64,000 bases of DNA from Aquilaria yunnanensis (Eukaryota; Streptophyta; Magnoliopsida; Malvales; Thymelaeaceae). Positions 12,276 through 23,792 of this stretch are shown in pieces (positions within the stretch are counted from its first letter, which is position 1; each line of letters starts with the position of its first letter). The stretch covers positions 119,467,413 through 119,531,412 of the forward strand of contig CM077593.1 of assembly GCA_039654915.1 (NCBI GenBank), read 5' to 3'. The position numbers and the translations under genes are program-made. The notes beneath the pieces were generated by a model. The model did not search any database. It worked only from the letters and a program-made list of their open reading frames with translations, and was not told the origin of the DNA.

Positions 12276-13162
12276 TGAGATTCCAATGCAACAATTAACA
12301 CAATGGTATTAAATTAACTTAAACCAAGCAAAACCCAAGCTTCCACAAGCCAAAGAAACAAGAAATCATTTAGGGAAAATGAGTACCTCATGTACATCAC
12401 ACACCCAAGCAAGAAAAATATTGTCTAAGCCTCCAAAAGCAGCAAATAAGCTCAAAATAAGCTAACCATTAAAAGAACATCCTTAGAGCCTTTCATTTTC
12501 ACCAAGAAAACAAAATTTTGAAGAGATTTTGGCATGAAAGAAAATAGGGGAAGAGGAGCTATGAAAATTTGGAGGAAAATGAGGTGAATAGTGTTGGAAA
12601 CACGGGCCCCTTCACAAGTTTAAAGAACTAAGCTCCACCTAATGCAACTTTTTAAGTTTTGTCAAAAAGTCTAATTCCCTAAATAGTAACTGCACTTATT
12701 AAATTAATAATTTAATAAAATTTTGGGGTAAGCTTAGGTTTAAGTTTTAAAACACATTTTTTTAACACTTAGAACTCAGCCCGACACATTGGGTTGTAAA
12801 ATTATCATTTTATTCCTCGACCATAAATAGTGCTATAAACATCACAAAACCTAATAAAGCTCAACTAACCTACTTGACCTTGTAAAATGAACTAAAAATG
12901 AGGTATTAAATTAGAAATTTATTAATTTACCTCCCTCAATTGAGCTTTTCATTAAGAGAGCTGTAAAATTAGATATTAGTGTTTATTAATTGATACCATT
13001 AAGATTTGTTTTATTCGGTTCAATCACTACAAGAAAAATGGTAAGGAGCAATAAAGAGGATTGATTGAGTTTTATTCACTAGTGGCAGTCAGTCATTCTT
13101 CAAATACTCAAATGTGGGGCTCAAATGAAAAGCGATTGAAGGGCAACTAAAATGGGTCAGTT

Positions 13163-14608
13163 CACTACTAAAATAAAGATAATTTTGATCAGTATTGCAT
13201 TGGAAAATCCAATTTTCCAACACGAGACTGCTTCCATTGGCAAATCACTCGTTGGAAAAAAAAATTTCCAACCAACGGCTAGCCATTAGAAAATGAGCCG
13301 TTGAAAATTTATAATGACCTAACTCATAAAATTATTTTTTTATATTATTTCAAAAATTCAGAATCACAAAATTATATCTTGTATTATTACAAATCTATAT
13401 TTACTAAAATTATATTATCTATTTACTCAAAATTACTAAAATTGAAAATAAAAAAAATTCAAAAAATCACAAAATCAAGAAAATTCATAAGGGCATATTT
13501 AGAAAGCAATTCAAAATCATGAAGAATTTCAAATTCACAACATTCAAAATCACAAAAATTCACAAAATTAGATATGGAGAACAATTCAAAATTTCACAAC
13601 AATTTTACAAATCAAATCTGGAGAACAATTCTAAAATGTCAAAATCACCACCATATCCATTCCCTTTCTAAAATTTCAAAATCACCAACATATCCATTAT
13701 CCTCTTTGGTCGCTTAAGACTTGTGTTCGATTCTCCCTCGACCACTATTATCTGGCAAAAGCAACATTGATTTTAAACAGCCCAACACCTGGAGGCTTGC
13801 ACATGTCGTCTTGCTGCTATAAAGTTTGGAGAAGAGAGGAACGATAGAGACACTGGCTTAGCCATGAAAGTAGATAGATATGATGATCAATGACCAAGGT
13901 AGATGAGACCAAGGCAAACTGAAGCTGAGAAGGGGAAGAATGGGCAAGGAGAATTGGTGGACGACAAAGCCAAGGAGATGCAGACTTTGAGGGAGAGGGA
14001 TGAGATGCGATGGTGAGGGATAAGGATAAAGAGATGCGACCAGGCAACAGAGAAGTGGTGGCTGTGGAAAAAGGGCAGCTATGGAGGCAACGACTATGGA
14101 AGGAGGGCAATGGAGAATAGATGAGAGATGAGGAACGAAAGATGAAAGGGAAAAGATGCAAGGAAGGAGGGCGGTTATGCCTATGAATGGGGGATGAAAG
14201 ATGAAAAATATATATGAAGCAGTGAAGAGTTAGGGTTAGGTTAGGTTTAGGCTATTTTATATGAGCTGGGTTATATATATGATGTGTGTGTATGTGTGAT
14301 ATATATAATTTTTTTCATAATTTTAATGTATTGAGTGAGACTGAATCTCCCCATTTTTCAACAGCTTTTCATGTCGGAAATTTTCAACGGTCTAGCATTT
14401 GTAAGTTGAAATTTTAAAATTTCCAATGACTAGTTTCCAACCGCTCAACAAGTTTAAAAATTTCCAACGACTTGGCCATTGGAAACTAAAAAGTTTAAAA
14501 TTTCCAACACTCAACCGTTGGAAAATAGTTTCCTTTTTTTCCAAGGGCTCTGCTTATTAGAAATTTTCAATGACTTGGCCTTTCGAAAATACATGTTTTT
14601 TAGTACTG
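13163..14608. mobile_element. CACTA-type element nested in the one above
   Basis: The ends are CACTACTAAAA and TTTTAGTACTG, inverted with one mismatch, flanked by the 3-bp repeat GTT (13160-13162 and 14609-14611). Sub-terminal regions on both sides carry many short repeats of the type TTCCAACGACT and GGAAAA, the clustered sub-terminal motifs typical of CACTA elements. There is no transposase. Reading frames inside (such as minus strand 13817-14161) are low-complexity and unrecognised. Confidence 0.8.
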
Positions 14609-14759
14609 GTTGCCATATATTCAGTTGCTTTTAAGTTGATCCTCTTAAAAAAATTTCTCGATCTGTCGCCTTCATACACTCATTTTAAAAAAGGCTCAAC
14701 ATCAATCACTCTTCAGTAGTTCTTCAACTTCCAGTCACCTATTTAGTCTCTCCAACAAC

Positions 14760-15060
14760 CAAAAAACACGCTCCCTTTTCTTTTTTTCTCATTCTTCCTC
14801 CTTCTTTTTGTTTTCCTCCTTTTTGTTCTTCTCCTTTTCTTCCTTGGTCTATTTCTTTTTGTCTTTCTTTTCTTTCTTCCCCTCTTTCTTCTTTTTCTTC
14901 TATTTTTATTTCCCCTCATTGTTCTCTTCCTTCTTCCTTTTCTTCTCTTCTCTCCCCTTTTCTCTTCTTTCTTCTTTTTCTTGCTTCTTTCTCTTTACTT
15001 CCTTGAGCATTTTGATCCACTTCCTTGCCCAACTTATGCATACTTCTTCCTCTTTCATTT
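14760..15060 (+). repeat. Pyrimidine-rich tract
   Basis: About 300 bases are almost purely C and T, built from TTCTT, CCTCC and TTTTC blocks. It lies inside the outer CACTA element. The open frames across it are a composition effect and not genes. Confidence 0.9.
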
Positions 15061-15556
15061 CCTTTACTACTTCATTTTTCAAGCTCTCTATCACGATGAT
15101 ATATTAATTATATATTATTTTTATTTCAAATATTTTCATTCCCCCTACTGCTTCATTCTTCTTTTTTCATTTCCTATGCTTGTTTCGGGTTTAGAGTAAC
15201 TACATTGTATTAAATTGACTTTTATATTAATGTTATTATTTTTATTTCAAATATTTGTATTCATGAAATTATCAAGCCATTTTAAATAATTGTAATAATT
15301 AGTATTATTTAAATTTTATACCTATCAATTAATATTAAAAAAACATTTAAGAGAAACGACTAAATATTTTAGTCGCTATTTGACAACTAAATGCTTCAGC
15401 TACTCATTTAACAAGGTGCAATAAATAGAGAAACTCTTTTTGTTTAGTCGCCCTTATGGTTTTTGCCACTATCCCTTTCGATTATATTTCAGTCACTCGG
15501 AACGATTGAAGGTGATTTTTTTTTTCGGTCACTTTCCAACTTTTTATGTTGCAGTG

Positions 15557-17127
15557 AATATGTAGCTTCACCGAATTTTCTTGGTGTGGTCAAATTTTTA
15601 ACTGAAGCGGGCATGATTTATGTGCCCCGTGTGCGTCTGCTTTTGAATCACATTGATAGTTTATTTCACACATAGTAAAAAAAAATTCTCGGGTTACCAA
15701 ACAACTGCTTCATAATCCATTTTTTGTCCGAAACTCACAATTAACTCATGGTGACACAAGTTTGACGGGGAATTTCGTGTAAAGCTATGTTTTTCAATGA
15801 AGTATTTGAGCCCACCAGGCTTGATTATTTGGTCCATACATAAACCATTGAGGTTAGTATAAATGAGTGGGTTATTGATTTGATCCAATTTTCACATTGG
15901 CATAAGTATTATAATTGCAAGAATTATTCTTGATTTTATGGAACAAGAATGACAGGAATTGTAATTCCAGTTAAAACATTTATAAGTTGATGTGCTTAAT
16001 CACCCGCCATTGGGGAAATTGTCATCTATTGTTGAATTGTATTAAAGTTCAGCAAGGATAGGAAAGTCAAACCAATTGATATTATGTTGTTGATAGGTTA
16101 ATACGTTTTATCTTTTGCCTCTTTCATTGCATTTTCAGTTATGCAAATTGTAAAGAGCAAGCTGCACAACAAAATGGATTATAAGTTTTTTTTATTGCTA
16201 TTTTGGTTATTTACATTGAACGAAATATTGTAAAAACTTTTAGTGTGGCCATGTATTCTAAGTGGTTTTGTTAATAACAAAGAGCCTCAACAATTGAATC
16301 AAAATACAAAGTCAGTAACCAAGTTAGGGACTCTTTTTCATTTGTACCACAAACAATTCAAAAGTCCCGTCTTCTGGTTCCCAAAAGCGTGGGAATGAAT
16401 CAACCGATACGTGAGAGCTGAATTTGGAAGATTTTAGAGGTGTTGAGTTGAGTCCGGACCACGAATTCCAAGCCAACTCCCCTGAGGACCAAAAAGTGCG
16501 TGACTAGGAAATGTAGAGATACACGAGTAGGAGGCTAAGTGGCATTAGGTAGCTACTAGAAGCAGGTTGTTGGTGGGTTCATGACTCTCGTTTCCACGCC
16601 GTTTGTGTGGGGGGAGAAGGACGTGGTCTAAAGGATTTGCTATTGTGAGCACACCCACAGCCTCTGAGGTACTCCTCTCCATCTCCAACCAGCTACTTCA
16701 GACGTGGACGCTATCGTGCACCCTCCCTTATTTTTCAGAATATATTTTTCATTCATTTATTCTCATTGCAATTTGCAATGCAATCGGCCGATTATTTTGA
16801 TTTGTCCTACGCGCACCATCACCATCTATCCCTGCATTGATTCCACATCTGATGGATGTTATAAGCGTACGAAAGCGACGTGGAACGTCGCCCACCATGT
16901 TATTGGAATATGTTGCTGGTGGTGGATGGATCGATATCAAAATCCCGAGAAAGATTGCTAACATTATGGGAGTTGATATTATAGGTTCCTTTACCCATCA
17001 TTTACTGGATTTTGCTACCCACCCACTCTTCACTTCTCACTCATCCTGACGATACCTATACCTATGGTTTTCTCCATCCATCACTCATTTTTCACATTAA
17101 GAGAAACGCACTAATGCTATGCCTATT
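15557..17127. other. Intergenic DNA without recognisable gene
   Basis: Mixed-composition DNA. Several frames of 60-85 codons overlap at 16600-17050, but none shows a known motif or a consistent codon pattern, so no gene is called. Confidence 0.45.
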
Positions 17128-17167
17128 GTTATAATTAATGTAAAAATGGATCCTACAATCACAAGTA
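17128..17167 (+). repeat. 40-bp direct repeat, left copy
   Basis: This copy is identical at 39 of 40 positions to 17990-18029, which lies 862 bases downstream. A hAT-like start (TAGAGGTGCACAACGG) follows directly after it. The right-hand complement of that start was not found next to the second copy. Confidence 0.85.
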
Positions 17168-17846
17168 GAGGTGCACAACGGTCCGGACCGGATTGGCCGG
17201 TCCTGGGCCTTAGTATTTTGGGCTCGGGTACAGTCCGTGTTCACACGTGCCGGTCCTGGGCCGAACACGAGCTGGCCCATTAAATTTTAATTTTTAAAAT
17301 TGTAATTTTTATTTTAATTTTAAGTTTTAGTTTTTATTTTTAATTTTTAGTCTTCACTTTTTAGTCTTCACTTTTAAATAACTTAATAAAAACAAGAGTC
17401 TGAGAGTTTTTTTATAAGTGATATTTTATAATCTAGTTTATCTTAAATTCCACTTCATCTTCAATTCTACTATACTTTTAAATTAATCAAACGTTAAATG
17501 AATAACTTAATAAAAATAAAAATAAAAGGTAAGAAATTGATGAAAAAGTTTGGAAACTTTGATATATTTTATTTTGAGTTAAATCATTTTTTGTAACCTT
17601 TATTAAGTCAATTATTAAAACCTTAAGGACCAAAGTTATTTCTTTATGTTAAAGAAACAAACCATGATTACCAAGATTTTACTTTACAAGACAATAAATA
17701 AAATAATGACAAAAAAACTAGATAAATATTTATTCTAAGGTTATCTTTATATTTTGTATAATTACTTGTGTCAGCGCACCGCCGCTCTGGCGCCAGAAGG
17801 GGTGTATGGGCGCCTAGGCGCTATTTTTCTTGGCAGAGCACTTTGT

Positions 17847-17890
17847 ACTGTGGCGCCTAGGCCTCGCTCCTGGCGCCTAGGCGCCACAGT
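17847..17890. repeat. GC-rich perfect hairpin
   Basis: Arms ACTGTGGCGCCTAGGC (17847-17862) and its exact complement (17875-17890) enclose a 12-base loop. A further GGCGCCTAGGCGC-like palindrome lies just upstream at about 17809-17822. This GC-rich island of about 120 bases stands in very AT-rich DNA. Confidence 0.9.
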
Positions 17891-17989
17891 TATAATTATC
17901 TAGAATTGATTCATTTTTTTGATCCAAATTACTATTAGTCAAATCAATGCATTAATTAGTGATGGGAAGGTCATTAACGAAGGTCTAAA

Positions 17990-18029
17990 GTTATAATTAA
18001 TGTAAAAATGGATCCTACAACCACAAGTA
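17990..18029 (+). repeat. 40-bp direct repeat, right copy
   Basis: This is the partner of 17128-17167, with a single C/T difference. The 822 bases between them hold the hAT-like start and the GC hairpin. DNA from 18030 to 18943 shows no gene. Confidence 0.85.
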
Positions 18030-18943
18030 AGGGCGCCCGCTTACAAAAATAAAATAAAATTCTAAATGAAGAGTGTTACCAAATTTTCAGTTTTAAGTAA
18101 TTAAGTTGTCACTCATCAATCACTAATAGTCTTTAACAACTAAGTAGCATAGTGATTGACATAGATCGCTAGTTGGGTTACCCAGATACTAGCAATAAAG
18201 TTTCTAGTGGCCGATAGTTTTATCTTCAAAAAGAAAAAAAAAATCAGTTAATAAGCAATCGAGTTGCAAGTCAACTTTTCACATTCATCTTATAGTGGAT
18301 GATTTGATCGTTTATAAAACATATTACTTCAAAAAGTCTCCTCCAAGCTAATTTCAATTAATCAATTATTTCACTTTTAGAGTTTCTCAAACATAGTGTT
18401 CATAATTAATCACTCAATACACTTTAGATATAAGTGGCGACTATTAATTTCTACTTCAAGTATTGCATGTCAAAAAAGCTTTCTGAAATTATTAGAACTG
18501 TGGCTACATTTTGCAATTCCATATATGCAAGTGCAAGCGGATTGGTCCTGGCCCGTGTGCACGCCAATCTCACCTACAATATAATGATGGCACTGGTAGA
18601 TGTATTAAGATTTTTCCTACACTCCCTTCATTATACAAAACGGTTATTTCTTTTATAATTTTTTGCATCTCACAATATGTTTTCGCTTTTCAGATTTACA
18701 CATTTTCCTTAAAGTGAATTATCTTCGTTACGTAAAGTCTATAAATATTCATTGTTGTAATAATTATCTTTTTTGGTCGTTTCAAATTTTTTATAGTATT
18801 TTCTTATTTGATAAATTTTATTAATTCAAATAACAATTATACCCCTTTTCCCAAATCTCCCCAAAAGTCTAGAATCAACATTGAAGCTGTTGTTCAATAT
18901 TTTCAATGATGAGTTGAAAAGATGGAAGCTTTCAAAGTTTTCT

Positions 18944-19523
18944 AAGTAAATTTCATAAATGAATCATAACTTTTAGTCATTACTTTTTTTTAGTCTTAAT
19001 CTATTGAATGTTTTGTTTTAGTCCTAAATCTATTAAAATGTTTCATATTAGTCATAAATCTATTGAAAATATTTCATTTTAATCACAATTTGATGGAATT
19101 TGTTAACTTAAAGTATTTGTTTGACAACAACTTTTTAAATCATAATTTCAACTATCTGGTAATTATTTTACAATAAATTTAATCTATATAATAATTTTTT
19201 TACAGTTAATGAAAAATTTAAATAATTTTTTTCTCACAGTCAATTGAATTTATTTTATTAAAAAAACTACTAATTTAAATTATTCATTTACTGTAAAAAA
19301 AATATTAAACTGTTTAAATTTATTGAAATACAGTTACCAAATATTTAAATTAGAATTTTAAAAATTTCTGTCAAACAATTATTCTGAGGTAATGAATTTT
19401 ATCTGGTGAGGGATCAAAATGAAACAATTTTAATAGATTTAGGACCAAAACACAACATTCAACAAATTAGGGACTAAAAGAAAATAATAACTAAAAGTTA
19501 TGGACCATTTATGCAATTTACTC
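18944..19523. mobile_element. Foldback Mutator-like MITE, family A copy 3 (580 bp)
   Basis: The ends AAGTAAATTT and AATTTACTC match family A, and the fold-back interior aligns with the copy at 4799 along its length. A perfect 10-bp direct repeat AAAGTTTTCT flanks it (18934-18943 and 19524-19533). There is no coding capacity. Confidence 0.87.
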
Positions 19524-19867
19524 AAAGTTTTCTTCACTCAAGCTGCTCTTTTTTGCTTGGATGGGAACAAAATAGATATAACCATCTGTTTTGCTCACTT
19601 TAGTTTTGGGATTTCACCTTCTCGGTCTAGCTCATTATGAACAAATTGCTCTGTTTTTCCCCCTTATTTGAAGTTTGGATGCCAATTTCCCAGCCTCCCG
19701 AACAAAATTATCCACCTACATTCAAAATTTTCATTTATAAACCCCCACATTTCCTTTCTCATCAAACAAAGACGAAATCTGTCTCAATAATGTTCATTGG
19801 ATCTATTTCTTAATTTAACACCTTTTTGCAAGAATGTACACGCCTGTGACTTTTAAGAAGAAGAACC

Positions 19868-20160
19868 ATGTTTCTGACCGAAAATGATCAGTATGGCACT
19901 GAAAACCGCATCAAAGACTGTTGGAGGTGCGACCCAAAATTGGGCCAACAACTAGCAATGTCTGGCAGACTGCTTCATCGAGTTCGGTGCCGGAACCCTC
20001 ATCGGCAAGGGAGGTTGTTTTCATCATTGACTTCCTCCGAACATGACCCAACAAAACATAACTCCAAGCACCCTCTGCCATGCCATCATCCAAATGGAGC
20101 CCCTCCGCATCTTCTTCGCCGCTAGCATGGTCACCAAGCTAAAGCACGAGCTATTCATGA
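19868..20160 (+). pseudogene. Pectate lyase-like gene relic
   Basis: Three successive pieces of the plant pectate lyase (PL1) amino-terminal conserved region appear in different frames. The first is IKDCWRCDP at about 19910-19936. The second is LADCFIEFGAGTLIGKGG at about 19962-20015. The third reads like the family's P-G-T-L-R-H-A-V-I-Q-x-E-P-L stretch and runs on to KLKHELFMK, at about 20064-20160. Frameshifts separate the pieces, and nothing of the catalytic parallel-beta-helix region follows, so this is a dead fragment of roughly 100 codons. Functional family members cleave pectin in the cell wall. The DNA after it (to about 20420) is GC-richer but unrecognised. Confidence 0.72.
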
Positions 20161-20419
20161 AAGGGCCCTGAATTGTTCTGGTTCTAGAAGTTCCAGTTGG
20201 AATTCGGGGGAATAGTGACGGGAACAACGAAGGCAGGGTCCATTTGAGGGAGAGGGAGGCGAGGTCGGAGTGTCAAGGAGTTTGGGTTGAGGTGAGGAGG
20301 TCAGGGCGGCTAGGAGGCCTGGTAGGAGCGTGGAGCAATGGAGATGGATTGCGTCGAAGTGAAGAGATGAGGATGTGAAGAGTAATATTATAGCAAATAT
20401 TGGTTTGCGTGGCAAATGG

Positions 20420-22440
20420 AGTAAATAATGTGGGATAGAAGGAGCATGTTACTTAATTAATAAAAAGTAATATTGGAGAAATATAAGTAAATGCTTATAG
20501 TACATAAAATCAAGTACTTACTCGTGTCCAAATCCTGTATAACGGACTAGATAAAATTTAATAAGGTATTTTGTTTACACAACAAGTTTAGCATTTTTCC
20601 TATACTAAATATATTAGTCACGTTGACTACTATATCTAACATGCTATTTTCTAAACGGTGCATCACAAAATACACCTGTGAGAGTATATGAGAATACATA
20701 CACACACACACACATATCTATATGTATGTATGTATATATAGCTCAAAGTGTAAAACGTTAGTAAGTGCTAAATAAAAATCTATAACCAAGGAAATCTTAT
20801 GGTTTCACTTCATTCATAATAGGTTTGGGCTTCAATTCCGAATCCAAAGTCAAGAGATTTACGATGTTATTAGAAAAACTAAAACAATTTTTAACATTTT
20901 TTTATACTTTAAGAGGAGTCTTATGTATTAACGTTACAATTGATCTGTCATCTGAAATAGAAACGACTAATAAATCCAGACATTTCCTTGCAGGTTGAAT
21001 CCCATGTTAATTAATTCAGGAATTGTCCATCACCCTCTCTGGAATGATGGGCTTGCACTGCTGCTAAGAACTTTCCTGGTAATTAGAGTATTAATTGTGA
21101 CAAAAATTACAAGCACAGCCACATGAGTAATGGGGTGGGTTTTGGTTGGAACTAGCTAAGATCTAGTAGAGAGAGGGGGTAGATAAGTTGACCAAGAAAA
21201 TGCACGGGGACAAAGAAAGAATGACCTGTTTCGAGCATTATACCGCCCTTTATAAACTGAGAATTGAGCACTTGACAATTGGTGCGCCCATAATTTTTTA
21301 TTAGATTAAAGCGGGACTTCTCCAACTAATAAAGTATTCCCATAATCCCAAAAGTCAAATCAAATGGTACTGATTCTGTAAGGTCTAAGTTCTTCGAACC
21401 AGGGCTGGCCAGGCACGTAGCGCAGTAGCACTGGCACATGCCCTTCCGCCTTCGCCTTGCCCTGCGTTGCCTTATCAAGTCCCAGGCCCAGCTCCTCGCC
21501 TCTCCTCTCCTCTCCAACTGAAAATTAATAACACAAGTTACTACATGACAATGACATGAGCACATTCCGAGTATTTTGTAATATCTGTTCTTGTTCATAC
21601 ACCCAGTGCCGACATATCTTGCTTCCTTTCCTCTTAAGGTACGAGGGCATGTGCCTTTATTATTATTATTTCAATATTTCCTATTTTTACCTTTTAATTA
21701 TATATCATTAATCAGGAGTCTTTAGAGTGCATTTGTCTTACAATGACACATTGACATATAAGATGAATAAGTTTAAGCACTTGGGTTCGAGGGTTAGTAA
21801 AAGCAATTTTCAACAAATTTTCCCTAGAGTATTTGAGCTTTTTTATCTTCCTTAATTACTCTTAAAAGCTTTATAATGTGATTTTGAATATCAAAATAAA
21901 TAAATTAAGACAGCCTTTCGACTTCTTCACAAGATCTTGCGTTCCTCGTAAACAGGTAAATGTCTGAATGCTTTTTAGAGGGATTTTCCAGCACTCCCAT
22001 ATGCAATATAATGTGTTTCTTGCTTTCCTATCAAATTTTTATTTAGAAGTAATTTTGTATAAGAGAGATAAAGAGAGAAACCATGACATCTTACGTGGGC
22101 ACTGCAAGACTCATTGAGGGTTAAAATCTAACAAAACTACACCTGTTCATAACACAGCAGCCCAATGGTTGCATGTTCAGACATCTCCAACTACAACTAG
22201 GGTTCAAATCTTTATGGATACATTATGCTCCACTATTTACTAAATGGCGGTTTGATGACATTCAAGTTTTAAGAAACAGGTAGATTTTCTCCTAACTTTT
22301 TTTGGTAACTCTCTAATACCATATTATACCTTGTATATACTTCTAAGTATTAAAAAAAAATTAACTACACCCAAAACTAATTAGTCTTGTCTCAAATCTA
22401 GTCAGTGTACTTCCACCCACTAACGAAAATTGTTAAAAAT
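20420..22440. other. Intergenic DNA with a short (CA)n run
   Basis: No gene is seen. A (CA)n run lies at about 20699-20713, followed by TATG/TATA repeats. Short frames around 21330-21600 show no known motif. Confidence 0.5.
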
Positions 22441-22885
22441 TACAACAATCCTAGATACATGTATATCAAAATTAGATAAATAATTAAAATGAAATAAATG
22501 TATCTCAAATTTAGATAAGATCATTTTAATCATAGACAAATAAATATCAAGATTAGATAAATATATCTCAAAAACAGATAAGCAACCAAAGCAAAGTAAA
22601 TGTATCTTAAATCTAGAAAGTAAAATAAATGTATCTTAGATCTTGATAATATTATCTTAGTCATAGACAAATGTTTATCATAACTAAATAAATATATATC
22701 AAAACTAGATAAATACATCTCAAATCTAAATATACAATCAAAGCAAAATAAATGTATCTCAAATATAGAAAGCTAAATAAATATATCTCAAATCTATAAA
22801 ACATGATCTTAGTCATAGACAAATGTTTGTCATAACTAGATACATATGTTTCAAAACTAGACAAATACATCACATAATTAAACAA
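22440..22885. repeat. Degenerate tandem repeat array
   Basis: Short blocks of the type AAATAAATGTATCTCAAAT recur many times, and a longer unit marked by TTAGTCATAGACAAATGTTT recurs at about 22521, 22651 and 22804. This gives a higher-order period of roughly 130-150 bases. Minus-strand frames of 60-75 codons rich in Y, F, L and I are by-products of the repeat. Confidence 0.8.
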
Positions 22886-23148
22886 ACTATCATAAATGAA
22901 TGTTAAATTACAGGTATTAAGTTGGGTGCAATATACACCCGATAAATGGAAGGTTGTTCCCGAGATACAAGAGCCATATTTGATGCAAGGTATGAAAGTT
23001 TTTGTGCAAGAAAGGGCTCTTAATTACTTTCAATCTGCAATTAAAAAAAAGTAATGTTATGCATGTACTTTTTATTTGGCTAATCTAGATCATACGCTTC
23101 AGCTGGGAGACGCCTATTTTGATAAGGCTCCTGGAGCTTTGAGCTACC

Positions 23149-23202
23149 ATTTGGAGGTAGACATGTAGGGACCATTTGGAGGTAGACATGTAGGGAATGA
23201 GA
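23149..23202 (+). repeat. Short tandem duplication (about 25 bp x 2)
   Basis: ACCATTTGGAGGTAGACATG plus TAGGG occurs twice head to tail. The surrounding DNA from 22890 to 23500 otherwise shows nothing recognisable. Confidence 0.85.
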
Positions 23203-23726
23203 TGGCTCCTAATGTAGTTATTTTTCTTGTGTTTTGCTTTGATTCTTCTTATGTACAAAAAAAATTCAAAAAAAAATTTCTATTAAATTTTACATATCAC
23301 AATTTTAGCTAACGTTTTACCTATAATTTACTGGAATTTATATACAATATTTTGAGTATCTTTGACCAATCAAGTATCACCTACAAATTTGGAATGAGCC
23401 TCTTAATGAAAGCCGATAAGAAAAGGCACGTGAAGCAAGCAAAAGGGGAACGATCGACCCCTGCGGCCTAGCAACCGGTGGAGTACACCACAAAACTCAC
23501 ACACATTAACATCCCCGTCATAAAATTCAACAAAACCCACAAGAAATCAATACCTCCCAACCCAACTCACACACATATATACATTTTCATTTCACTCGCC
23601 CATCTGAAAAAAAGCTTAAGTCGAGTTTTAATTTCTTGACCCTAACGGCTCGCAAACCGCCCACGTTTTTTCCCATGCAAATCCCCCCAAATTCAGTCCC
23701 CACGCACATGCCTCGCCGCCCTTTTC

Positions 23727-23738
23727 TCTATATATAAC
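23727..23738 (+). promoter_or_regulatory. TATA box of the Dof gene
   Basis: CTATATATAACC lies about 65 bases upstream of the Dof start codon, in a C-rich leader context. A start site about 30 bases downstream would leave a leader of only about 30-35 bases. Confidence 0.65.
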
Positions 23739-23792
23739 CCACACAGACTCGTCCCGGTCTTTCTATGCCTCACCCCGACCACAACCAACGGC

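Larger units (their letters stand above)
13025..15556. mobile_element. CACTA-type DNA transposon, non-autonomous, outer element
   Basis: The left end CACTACAAGAAAAA is the classic plant CACTA terminus. The right end ATGTTGCAGTG is its imperfect complement. A 3-bp duplication AAT flanks both sides (13022-13024 and 15557-15559), as expected for CACTA elements. No transposase reading frame remains. The interior carries a second CACTA element (13163-14608) and a pyrimidine-rich stretch (14760-15060). Confidence 0.82.

Noticed and set aside
13710..13740. B-box-like GTTCGATTC suggesting a tRNA-derived SINE
   Set aside because: No A-box upstream and no adenine tail or TSD; it lies inside a CACTA element.
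14808..15107. Plus-strand frame of 99 codons made of Phe, Ser and Leu
   Set aside because: It is a translation of the pyrimidine-rich tract; the opposite strand gives an equally long Lys-Glu frame. This is a composition artefact.
16603..17049. Cluster of overlapping frames of 65-85 codons
   Set aside because: They lie on both strands with no dominant frame and no motif, as expected for non-coding DNA of even composition.
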